Of a DNA stretch of 64,000 nucleotides, positions 20,801-26,495 are shown piece by piece. The stretch's first letter is position 1, and every line of letters begins with the position of its first letter. The notes under the pieces are model-generated. The model made no database searches and was not told the origin of the DNA. It saw only the letters and a program-made list of their open reading frames with translations. Position numbers and translations under genes: made by a program. Where the stretch lies: assembly GCA_964603725.1 (NCBI GenBank), contig CAZRWW010000010.1, forward strand, positions 37,426 through 101,425. The letters are read 5' to 3'. The stretch comes from CAZDKK01 sp964603725 (GTDB lineage: Bacteria; Eisenbacteria; RBG-16-71-46; CAIMUX01; WJJG01).

Positions 20801-21119
20801 GAGCCTGACGCTCCGCGCCGGGGGCGACGATGACCTGCCCAAGGCCTTCCGCCTCGATCAGGCGCGACCAAACCCGTTCCGGGAGACGGCGACCATCTCG
20901 TTCGCCGTGCCCCGCTTCGCGCCCGTCACGATCGAGATCTTCGATGTGGCCGGCAGACTCGTGCGCCGGCTCCACGCGGGCGAGACGGACCCGGGCTACC
21001 ACCGCATCGTCTGGGCCGGAACCGACGACGCCGGCCAGCGGCTGTTCGGCGGCCTCTACTGGTGTCGGCTGACCTCGGGGGGCTTCACCGCCACGCAGAG
21101 GATCATGCTGCTGGACTGA
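11805..21119 (+). CDS. Giant repetitive secreted protein: beta-helix repeats, Ig-like repeats, dockerin-like and FlgD-type C-terminal domains
   Basis: About 3,100 residues. A signal sequence near residues 45-65 (AALLLLAVLGHPALA-like core) follows a long charged leader; ATG 11805 was chosen, and TTG 11781 is possible. In order: seven beta-helix/filamentous modules (12.5-15.4 kb) of Gly/Thr/Ser-rich strands, a transition domain, six 100-residue Ig-like repeats each opening with SPQTAG or SPQVAG, four longer Ig-like repeats opening with a QQPG/VQPG-type motif, a bacterial Ig-like (Big_1-type) domain near 19400-19690, a cohesin-like region, a dockerin-like segment (GDATLDGLVDLLDLLSLSDFI and DGRLERADIELL), a short linker repeat, and a FlgD-Ig/Por-like C-terminal domain starting PNPFRETATISF. 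I infer a secreted or cell-surface adhesin or structural protein. The C-terminal domain suggests type IX-like sorting. Function unknown. Confidence 0.85.
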   Translation: MRTDRFVRRCTQGHSTVARTPVATARGRAGAWVGLCLASGLLSPGQIRAAAIALLLLAVLGHPALAVDRVWDGEGLTTAWSNNLNWSGDTVPGAADVAIFDATSSKDAVITANINVAGVSIRAGYGGTITQNAGRSITVGAAGFDQAAGTFAGGTSTIDINGPWTLSGGSFTATSGTLAVSGNLTVSGGSFSPGAGTAQFDGTQTIAADGVVFNKVTITSASTHTITPGTTITAAGTLTLSNGYISGGTLAAQAAISQVSGFDGGTGTLLINGAGDQTFTGASTTTTGTLPDVVIDKPGGVLTLAGTIRTTNDWTYVGGALDPGTSLLVFGGTLAVSGSHTLKLVQIRGATTVAAGTTLTVDSTLTMPSAVAFAVNGGVIVNRTLTLTDGSIAGSGAVEARADIAHAATFDGGLGTLLINGPGDQLFTSASTTTTGDLPHIRIDKPGGTLSLAGTLRLVTADWTYMAGNLATAGSALVFEGTVNISGSHALDLVTFRGTGAKTLAAGTNLTVTGDLTLTDGSIAGEGEVAAQANIAQAAAFDGGDGTLRICGAGDQTLTGACTATTGALPDVVIDKPGGTLTLAGTIRTINDWSYLAGTLDAGASTIVFGGTLAVTGSHELTLVEIRGAATVAAGTTLTVKNTLTMPSAVAFTVDGSVIATSTLILTDGSIAGVGAVEARADITHAATFDGGLGTLLINGTGDQTFTSASTTTTGDLPHIRIDKPAGTLSLVGTLRIVAADWTYVAGGLAPGASRVIFDGTVNISGSQTLNLVTLQGIGAKTLGPGTILTVPNTLTLTGGSIDGEGEVRAQAGITQAAAFDGGAGTLRICGAGDQTLTGASTSTTGSLCDLVIEKPSGTLTLAGTIRTTNDWTYSAGAVALGTSAVIFAGNAVVTGTQTLRAVQVRGDVTVPAGTTLTVNNGLTVNTAGALTVDGVAISTSTLTLTNGAINGPGRVEARANITQSADFDGGAGTLRINGTGDQTFTGSATLTEGSLPVVEIAKPSNTLTLAGTIRVQGSAWRRLSGTVASGTSRLVLSSGATVSGSHQLYNLDLEGDGVKTVEAGTTLTATRTLTLGGGTIDGGALVATGDVVQLPAFLGGTTLLTISGAAAQTLTGGGSLTEGSLPSLTILKTGGALTLSGIIRTERDWTYGSGAVNADTSLVVLGGTVNLAAAGMAFNDLRLDATAVTLATALDVDDDFALCDGVLVTAGNAVMIGGDWSQTGGTLVPGAAAVTFNGGLDAEIASAGLGAGARFSDLIIQKSGGAAVRALDDLCVGGDLRLTTGRLDGADRRIVLAGDWLNDAGPSAFAAGTGAVELNGGGQLIGGAHPTTFHALALGGSGAKSAARDLAVVDLTLDQDLLIAPHLLRISGETAGSADVVGTVRRTVSGDGPFSLGSAHTTITFDGVGTNPDSLDVTLTRGVPPVGLPDAVRRYYDIAAAGGEGWTATLRLHYRPDELNGNAEDGLAVWRLAGVWERLGRSGHHYDQNWIERSGVAQFSRWALACGYPDHFEIDPIPSPQTAGVPFPLTVTAVDSSGVRLAEYTGDLSLATTAGSITPAMITMTAADSGRISHSVRVTEAGADQIIRADDGEGHLGQSNPFTVAPSPLRHFSIRPIASPQTAGVPFGVTIAALDSFANRITTFVGTLTLTASAGGVSGGRIDMTAADSGLVTRQIMVGRAEHDLVLTASDGHGHAGVTNAFTVLPAITRRFAIRSIPSPQTAGEFFDLEITAEDAYGNVTPDFTGGVDLATSAGSITPRRVIFSVTDWGRHIEPACVTLAGLGHTVSASDTSGHRGTSRPFDVAGAPLHHYDLAPIDSPQTAGVPFEIAIRALDRFGNLSPEIPGTLALATTAGTIIPATARFSAADSGRHREGVTVTAAGTGRTIELVDSLGRAATSNAFDVQAGGVTRFAVRAIPSPQTAGVAFDIALEALDAQGNLAVGFAGEVALATTAGTITPAAVVFAPSDRGTRALSVQVTQAGMGHVIAATDAAGHSGVSGPFSVTPGVLARFALADVASPQVAGAAFDLVLTAEDSWGNRVTSFAGDVALVTTAGTITPALATFAGADSGRHSAAVWVTLAADGRTITASDGAGHSGASAPFTVTAGPPARLAFVQQPGNGRSGAPLSPQPVVALEDLFGNRTSQVVAIVTMALAGGAAGLPGGTATVVTEDGVAAFRDLQIDRAGAGQRLIASSPDLAPVLSAEFDVEPGPAARLIFLVQPGAGEGGSALDPQPVLAVHDAAGNLAATSTAVIRLALADPPVPAVLSGSSSRAANAGVAAFEDLSIDRSASGYRLMASSEGLVEAVSEPFTVRVGPEVALVFITQPGPAISEQPLAPQPVVEIRDAGGNRATVTVAVTVSLGDHPAGATLEGCTVVTATDGVAAFPGLIIARAAEGYTLRAASPGLMPALSASFGVAAGPPVELVYIEQPSHGFGGEPLERQPAIGIADEAGNPTAADGVEVRLGLEGGDRAGRLLGASAARSRVGLVRFHGLRIDRKGRGYVLAARSDGLRETASAPFEIIPGRPAAITAFGGEDQRGTAGLPLAEPLLARLADAGDNPLAGVRVRFAVTSSPRWSSGQGLSDPLVATDSAGVAAVRLTLGSHAGAYQVTATSPDLPGHAVVFSASAREPDGTGAVTIVPMEVFAGADVDIAFTLQADERATNTEVAIEWPIAWRWSGRAADLELSGDGFLGAQSSVSGSGSAHDPFVLTVTRARVAPRRLGTLTVRATTAPEETRGFDFRVSTASHSGCLTPLAHQPSVQVGPLVAGDATLDGLVDLLDLLSLSDFIQGRGGDLGTAQRRAADVFPAHAAAPRAGPPDGRLERADIELLERAILNQVWDDGLALGRGGAPAPPGVSGEAMRAGGEAMRAGGEAMPAGGGDFSAAGGDLTLIAEAAAGGATALRMTNGVPVRGIQIDLRPQAGGPLELRCRGFDRVDGFRLVSAIAHGEHRILLWSPGDALIASGAGHVLWVDATPSLYNFAASSAVGAAADNRPLSLTLRAGGDDDLPKAFRLDQARPNPFRETATISFAVPRFAPVTIEIFDVAGRLVRRLHAGETDPGYHRIVWAGTDDAGQRLFGGLYWCRLTSGGFTATQRIMLLD
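12591..15330 (+). repeat. Alternating 444/393-bp coding repeats (837-bp higher-order unit)
   Basis: The module start (codons for DGG followed by GTL and later GDQ) recurs at 12591, 13035, 13428, 13872, 14265, 14709 and, degenerate, at 15099. The spacings are 444, 393, 444, 393, 444 and 390 bases. Odd copies share LPDVVIDKPGG and TIRTTNDW-type sequence; even copies share LPHIRIDKP and a different strand. Expansion therefore went by a two-module unit of 837 bases without indels, at least for copies 1-5. Confidence 0.85.
16361..18160 (+). repeat. Six Ig-like coding repeats of exactly 300 bp
   Basis: Codons for SPQTAG/SPQVAG begin at the same phase at 16361, 16661, 16961, 17261, 17561 and 17861, an exact 300-base period over six copies. 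Each copy encodes about 100 residues with a conserved LATTAG(S/T)ITP core and a closing GHxG-x-S motif before the next copy. The DNA has diverged but length is strictly kept. Confidence 0.88.
18127..19380 (+). repeat. Four Ig-like coding repeats of about 310 bp
   Basis: Four tandem domains in the giant protein start with a hydrophobic strand followed by QQPG, VQPG, TQPG or EQPS, then xPQPxV, a GN turn, DGVAAF-type and DRxxxGYxL-type motifs. They differ in length and sequence from the preceding 300-bp family, and mark a second, separate domain expansion. Confidence 0.8.
20388..20452 (+). repeat. 21-bp tandem repeat coding GGEAMRA
   Basis: Three near-identical copies of a 21-base unit (gcggcgaagcgatgcgagcg with one more g) encode GGEAMRA-GGEAMRA-GGEAMPA in the linker after the dockerin-like region of the giant protein. 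The third copy has Pro for Arg. Near-identity suggests recent slippage. Confidence 0.85.
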
Positions 21120-21363
21120 GGAGCTCGCCGGCCGCCTCGGAGCCCGCCGGCTGCTCGTGGGCTGGCCGGCCGCCCGTTCCCACCGGCCCCTTCGCTCCCG
21201 CCGCGGCGCGAGACGGATCCGAGACGCTCGTGATGCGCCGTTCCGTCAGACTCCCCGCGATGAGCGATATCGGCGTCATCCAGTGACGGCGGCGGCTTGC
21301 CGCCGGCCGATCGGAGCGCCGCCGGTCAAGGGCTGGCTGCCCGCGATGGAAAGGATGAGAACC

Positions 21364-23202
21364 ATGAGATCGACAATCGCGCTGTGCCTGTCCGCCTGTC
21401 TCGGCCTGCTCTACGCCGTGCCCGTGTCGGGGGAGATGGCTCAACAGACCGATTGGTCGAGGGGTCCCGGCGCCCCCGGCCCGGTGACACAGTGGAACGA
21501 TCAGTTCGCCGCCGCGTCCGCGATCGACTGGGCGGATCCGGCGGGATCCCTGACGCTGCTCTCCGCGCTGCCGCATCCGCATGCGGTCACCACCACGTAC
21601 GGAGAACCGGCCTGCGTCGACGCGGCCGACCTGGACGGCGACCAAGACATCGATCTTGTGTGCGCGGCCTACCAGGGGCACGAGGTGGCCTGGTGGGAGA
21701 ACGACGGCACGGGCGGCGGCTGGACCCAGCATTCGATCGCCACGGGATTCACCGAGGCCGCCAGTGTGCACGCGGCCGACATCGACCGCGACGGCGACGT
21801 GGACGTGGCGGCCACGTCGGAGGGCGGTCACACGGTCGCCTGGTGGGAGAACGACGGCACGGGCGGCGGGTGGCTCCCCCACGTGGTCGACGCCAATGTC
21901 AGCGGGCCCTTCTGCGTCTGTTCGGCCGACTTCGACGGCGACCAGGACGTGGACCTTTGCGGGGCGGTCTTCTACGCCAGCGACATCGTCTGGTGGGAGA
22001 ACCTGGATGGCGTCGGCCACGCCTGGACCAAGCACACGGTCGATCCCAGTTTCTCGTACGCCTGGTGGACGGTCGCCGCCGACATCGACGACGACGGCGA
22101 CTGCGACATCGTGGGCGCGGCCTACAGCGCGGGCGACGTCTGCTGGTGGGAGAACAGCGGCGACGGCTCGGCCTGGACCAAGCGCTTCATCTGCGCGACG
22201 TTTCCCCAGGCGCTCAACGTGCGGGCCGCGGACCTGGACGGCGACGGCGATCTGGACGTCCTGGGCGCCGCCTATGCCGGCAACGTCGCTTGGTGGGAGA
22301 ACGAGACCCCGACCGGCGCCTGGCTGGAGCACCCCATCGACAGCGGTCTGGCGAGTCCCTTCAGCTCGCGCGTCATGGACCTCGACGCGGACGGCGACCA
22401 GGACGTGATCACCAACGAGCGCGACGGCAACCGGGTGCTGTGGTACGAGAACGTCGATGCCGCCGGCACGGTGTGGCTCAAGCGCGTGGTGGATGAGACG
22501 TCCGACGGGCCCAACGACGTGCTGGCGGCCGACGTCAACGGCGACCTCGTTGCGGAGATCATCGCCACCTTCTCCTGGGATGGAAGCATCATGTGGTACG
22601 AGCCGGCCGACGAGTACGCCTCCGCCGGCACGCTCGAGTCCTCGATCCTCGACGCCGGAGGCCCCGTGCCCGACTGGGGCCCGATCACCTGGAACTGCAC
22701 AGCGCCCCTCGGCGCGTCCGTGGGTGTACAAGTGCGGGCGGGGGCTGATCCGGCCGATCTGGGCGCATGGGTCGAGGTGGTCTCCTCGGGGGACGATCTC
22801 TCCGACTACATCGCCGGCGACACCCGCTACTTCCAGTACCGCGTCTCCCTGGCCACAGCCGACGCGGCGCTCAGCCCCACGTTCCAGGACATAGGCATCC
22901 AGTGGGAGTACCTCAGCGGAGTGGGCGAGAGCGATGGCCCTCGAGGGGCGCGGCCGTGGTGCTCCGCGGCGAGCAACCCGGCGCGGCCCGGCGCGGCGGC
23001 GATCCGGTTCGCGGTGCCCCAGGCGGGCGAGGTCGAGGTGGCGCTCTACGACATCGGCGGCCGGAGGATTGCCACGCTCGCCAAGGGTCTCTACCCGGCG
23101 GGCACGCACCTGGCGCCGGTGGAGGGCTTGAGCAGCGGGATGTACCTCTACGCTCTGCGCGCGGGAGAGCTGCGGGACGTGGGCAAGATCGTGCTGCCGT
23201 AA
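21364..23202 (+). CDS. Secreted FG-GAP/VCBS-repeat protein with FlgD-like C-terminus
   Basis: 612 residues with a clear signal peptide (about 1-24, ending VPVSG). At least seven repeats of about 45 residues each hold a calcium-loop-like acidic motif (A-D-x-D-G-D-x-D-x-D) and a WWEN turn, typical of FG-GAP/VCBS beta-propeller surface proteins. A beta-rich domain follows, then a FlgD-Ig/Por-type C-terminal domain (NPARPGAAAIRFAVPQAGEVE, IGGRRIATL). ATG 21364 was chosen: AAGGA stands about 10 bases upstream and the signal peptide starts there. It lies downstream of the giant protein in the same orientation, and both end in the same kind of sorting domain. Ligand unknown. Confidence 0.85.
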   Translation: MRSTIALCLSACLGLLYAVPVSGEMAQQTDWSRGPGAPGPVTQWNDQFAAASAIDWADPAGSLTLLSALPHPHAVTTTYGEPACVDAADLDGDQDIDLVCAAYQGHEVAWWENDGTGGGWTQHSIATGFTEAASVHAADIDRDGDVDVAATSEGGHTVAWWENDGTGGGWLPHVVDANVSGPFCVCSADFDGDQDVDLCGAVFYASDIVWWENLDGVGHAWTKHTVDPSFSYAWWTVAADIDDDGDCDIVGAAYSAGDVCWWENSGDGSAWTKRFICATFPQALNVRAADLDGDGDLDVLGAAYAGNVAWWENETPTGAWLEHPIDSGLASPFSSRVMDLDADGDQDVITNERDGNRVLWYENVDAAGTVWLKRVVDETSDGPNDVLAADVNGDLVAEIIATFSWDGSIMWYEPADEYASAGTLESSILDAGGPVPDWGPITWNCTAPLGASVGVQVRAGADPADLGAWVEVVSSGDDLSDYIAGDTRYFQYRVSLATADAALSPTFQDIGIQWEYLSGVGESDGPRGARPWCSAASNPARPGAAAIRFAVPQAGEVEVALYDIGGRRIATLAKGLYPAGTHLAPVEGLSSGMYLYALRAGELRDVGKIVLP

Positions 23203-23278
23203 AAGGCCGCGCGCCGGCCCGGACGCGTCAGGCCGCGGCGAACCGGGTCTCAGATGAGCGCGTTCCCAGGCCTTGATC

Positions 23279-26200
23279 CTAGGCCTTGGCCTGCTTGTCC
23301 AGCTCCGCCCGGACGGTCTGGATCCGCGCCATCAGCGGCCCGTGGTGGGCCGCCTGCGCACCTTGCAGGGCCTGCTCCAGCGCCCGCCGGCACGCGGCGT
23401 GGTCGGCTCGCGCCAGGGCCAACCTGGCCGCCAGCAGATCGCGCCACGCCGAGGACCAGACCCGCGGCCAGCGGTCCCGGTCTGGGTCCGCCGCGCCGAT
23501 CGCCGGCTCAGGGGGGGCGCCCGTCATGGCGCGCTCAAGGCACCAGCGGGCTTCCTGCGGATCATCCAGGTCCAGGGCGAGGATGCCGCTCAACACGTGC
23601 AAGTGGCGCGACCAGGACGCATGCTGGGTCTCCTCCGCGACCGCGAGCGCCGCCTCGATCAGCGGGCGCGCTTCCGCCGGCGCTCCGGTCAGCAGGTGGA
23701 TCTGCGCCAGGCGCGTGCGGGCCAGCGCGATCTTCCCGCGCTGGCCCAGTCGTTGACCAAGGGCCAGCGCTTCCGCGCCGTGCCGGTGGGCGTCCGGCAA
23801 CGTTCCCGTGTGCAAGGCCGTCCTCGTGATGCCTTCGAGGCAATCCAGAGCGCCGTCCGGGTCCACGCCGAGCCGGCGTCGCAGCGTCAGGCTCTCCTCG
23901 TAGCGGCGGCGGGCCCCGCGCAGATGCCCGCGTTCCTCGAGCAGCAGACCCAGGACGTACAGCCCCAGCGCGATCGACCAGCGATCGCGGCAGCGGCGTC
24001 GCAGCGTCAGGCTGCGATGCAGCACGCGCAGCGCTTCCTCCGGCCGGCTGGCGCGCAGGTGGTAGGCCAACACCTCCCACAATAGCCCCGCGCACCAGAG
24101 GTCATGGGCGCGCTCGCAGTCACGGGCGCCCTCCCGCAGCACCGACTCGGTGCGCCGGGAAGTGAGACCGAGGATCGCGGCCACTCCCTCGGCGAAGGCG
24201 CGCTCATCCGGCCGGCCGGCGACGCGCAGATCTCGCCGCCCCTGGCGGGCGAGCTGGCGGCACAGCGCTGGGTTCTCGTAGCGCAGAAACCAACCGCGCG
24301 CGGTGCGAGACAAGGCGAGGAGTCGGATCGCCGCGCCGCTGCGAGCGCGTCTTTGCAGATGGGGCAGCGCGAGTGCCATGGCCTCGGCCCCCTCCACCGC
24401 GCGGCTGCTCATGTCGTAGAAGAGGAAGAGCGGTCTGACGGCCGGCGACATCTCGGTGAGCCAACCGCGCTCGGCCGCATGGGTCCAGGCCTGACGCAGG
24501 TTGTGGCGATCCTGGGCCAGAGCGTGGAGCGCCCGCTTCTGGCCGGTCCCCTCGAGCGCGGCGCGCGCGGCGACGACCTTGCCCAGGTAGTGACGCGCGG
24601 CGCGGTCACGGGCCGCGGCCTCCTCGCGCTTGCTCGCGCCGAGCTTCGCGCGACCGAACTGCCGGAGGGCCTCCAGGATCTCGAAGCGCTGGTCGCGCGT
24701 GCGCTGCAGGAACGACTGCTCGATGAGCGCGGTGAAGGTTGCCAGGGTCGTCTGGCCGATGGCCTGGGCCGCTTCGCGATCGAAGACCCCGGTGAGGATG
24801 CACAGGTGCCCGAAGGCCGCGCGCTCCTCGCGCGAGAGCATCGCCCAGGACTGCTCGAACACCGCGCGCAGACTGCGATGGCGCTCCGGGACGTCGGCCT
24901 GCGGCGCCGCCTCCACGTCGAGACTCTGCGCCAATCGGCCGGCGATCTCGGGCACGCTCAGGCTGTGCGCCCACGTGGCCGACAGCTCGAGACCCAGGGG
25001 ATGTCCCCGCAGCCGGCGGCTGATCTGCGCGGCGGCCGACAGGTCCGCGGCCGAGGGCTTGAAGGAGGAACGCGCGCGGCGGATCGCCTGAAGCAGCAGG
25101 CGGACGGAGGCGCAGTCCGCGACCTCGCCCGGAGCCACCTTGCGCTCAGGCCAGGGCAGGCCCTCCACCTCCAGGACGTGCTCGCCCGCCAATCGCAGCC
25201 GCGACCGTGAGGTCGCCAGCACGACGCAGCCCCGCGTCCCCGCCAGGATCTCTCGCAGTGGCCCCAGGTCGCGCGCGACCTGTTCGAGATTGTCCAGGAT
25301 GAGCAGCATGCGCTTGCCGCGCAGGAACTCGATCAGGTCCCGGCATGACCCCGACGACGTGGAGCCCGGAGGCGCGGGTTCGCGAGCGCGCGTCCCGAGC
25401 GGGAGAGCCAGGCCTTCGGCCAGAGCGGCGGGGAGCAGATGTCCCGCGTCCACGGAGACCAGGGGGATGAAGACGACGCCGTCCGGGAACAGCCCGCTCA
25501 GCCGGCGCCCGGCCTCGAGCGCCAGGCGCGTCTTGCCGCAGCCGCCAGGGCCGGTCAGGGTGAGGAGTCGCAGGTCCGGCTCGCTGAGCAGTCCCGCGAT
25601 CGCCTCCAGCTCCTGCTCGCGCCCGACGAAGGGCGTCGACGGCTCCGGGAGGATGAGCCGCGACGTCGCTGTCGCCGTCGGCGTGGCCATCGGCGGCGAG
25701 CTCGGCTGTCCGGGATCGCGCGCCAGGATCTCGTTGCGCAGCCGCACCGTCTCGCTGCAGGGCGCCACCTCGAGCTCGCGCGCGATCAGCTTCCTGAAGC
25801 GGTCGTACAGGCGCAGCGCCTCGGTGCGCCGGCCCATGCGCGCCAGAAGCGCCATGAGCGTGCGCAGGGCCCGCTCGTCGAGGGGATCGAGGTCCGCGCG
25901 CTGGCGAGCGCACGACAGCGCGCCGTCCAGGTCGCCGCGCCGCTCGCGCAGGCGGATCAAGGCGTCGAGCGCGCTTTCCTGGGCGGCTTTCAGCGCCTCC
26001 TCTTCGCGCAGTTGCCACTCCTCGAAGGGGAAGCTGCCGGCGAGCGTGAATCCGGCCAGGAAGTGTCCCTGGTAGAGAGCTGCCGCTTCGCTGAGGATCG
26101 GCTCCGCCCGGGCGCCCGGCGGAGTGTCGCCGCCGGAACCCAGGCCGGCGGACTTGAGCAACCGGCGATGCTCCCGCACGTCGACCCACAGGCCTTCGCC

Positions 26201-26473
26201 CGGCCGCAGCTCGACCATCTCGCCCTCGACCGCCAACCACGGGTCGAAACCCGACCGGCGGAGCACCCAGAGATGATTGCGCAGTTGGGCCAGAGCGTCT
26301 TCCCGGCCGCTGTCAGGCCAGAACATCGCCGCCAGCGCGTCGCGCGTGTGGGGTGTGCGGGTCGCGGCCAGGTAAGCTGCCAGGGCGAGCGCCCGGCGGC
26401 GTCGTATCGGCAGCGGGCGGCCCGAGGCTTGCACACGGGGGGGACCCAGCAGGCGGACTTCCAGGTGCGGCAC
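23279..26473 (-). CDS. AfsR/SARP-like transcriptional regulator with ATPase and TPR domains
   Basis: About 1,064 residues. Residues 1-95 form an OmpR-type winged helix as in SARP regulators (LEVRLLGPPRV, then RRRRALALAAYLA and DALAAMFWPD). Residues 95-250 match the bacterial transcriptional activation domain (all-helical). An NB-ARC/STAND ATPase follows with P-loop GPGGCGKT at 308-315 and Walker B MLLILDNLE at 389-397. The rest is TPR-like helical repeats. GTG 26473 was chosen: AGGGAGA stands about 8 bases upstream, and an upstream extension would be polar and overlap the previous gene. It lies 22 bases after the AAA+ gene in the same orientation, so the two are probably cotranscribed. Regulators of this type usually act on neighbouring genes; the target and the ligand sensed by the STAND module are unknown. 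Confidence 0.88.
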   Translation of the reverse strand: MPHLEVRLLGPPRVQASGRPLPIRRRRALALAAYLAATRTPHTRDALAAMFWPDSGREDALAQLRNHLWVLRRSGFDPWLAVEGEMVELRPGEGLWVDVREHRRLLKSAGLGSGGDTPPGARAEPILSEAAALYQGHFLAGFTLAGSFPFEEWQLREEEALKAAQESALDALIRLRERRGDLDGALSCARQRADLDPLDERALRTLMALLARMGRRTEALRLYDRFRKLIARELEVAPCSETVRLRNEILARDPGQPSSPPMATPTATATSRLILPEPSTPFVGREQELEAIAGLLSEPDLRLLTLTGPGGCGKTRLALEAGRRLSGLFPDGVVFIPLVSVDAGHLLPAALAEGLALPLGTRAREPAPPGSTSSGSCRDLIEFLRGKRMLLILDNLEQVARDLGPLREILAGTRGCVVLATSRSRLRLAGEHVLEVEGLPWPERKVAPGEVADCASVRLLLQAIRRARSSFKPSAADLSAAAQISRRLRGHPLGLELSATWAHSLSVPEIAGRLAQSLDVEAAPQADVPERHRSLRAVFEQSWAMLSREERAAFGHLCILTGVFDREAAQAIGQTTLATFTALIEQSFLQRTRDQRFEILEALRQFGRAKLGASKREEAAARDRAARHYLGKVVAARAALEGTGQKRALHALAQDRHNLRQAWTHAAERGWLTEMSPAVRPLFLFYDMSSRAVEGAEAMALALPHLQRRARSGAAIRLLALSRTARGWFLRYENPALCRQLARQGRRDLRVAGRPDERAFAEGVAAILGLTSRRTESVLREGARDCERAHDLWCAGLLWEVLAYHLRASRPEEALRVLHRSLTLRRRCRDRWSIALGLYVLGLLLEERGHLRGARRRYEESLTLRRRLGVDPDGALDCLEGITRTALHTGTLPDAHRHGAEALALGQRLGQRGKIALARTRLAQIHLLTGAPAEARPLIEAALAVAEETQHASWSRHLHVLSGILALDLDDPQEARWCLERAMTGAPPEPAIGAADPDRDRWPRVWSSAWRDLLAARLALARADHAACRRALEQALQGAQAAHHGPLMARIQTVRAELDKQAKA

Positions 26474-26495
26474 GGACCGCTCTCCCTTTGGCGGC

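Noticed and set aside
21120..21363. Terminator after the giant gene
   Set aside because: Several GGCCGGC-type inverted repeats exist, but no stem followed by a T run; GC-rich sequence gives such repeats by chance.
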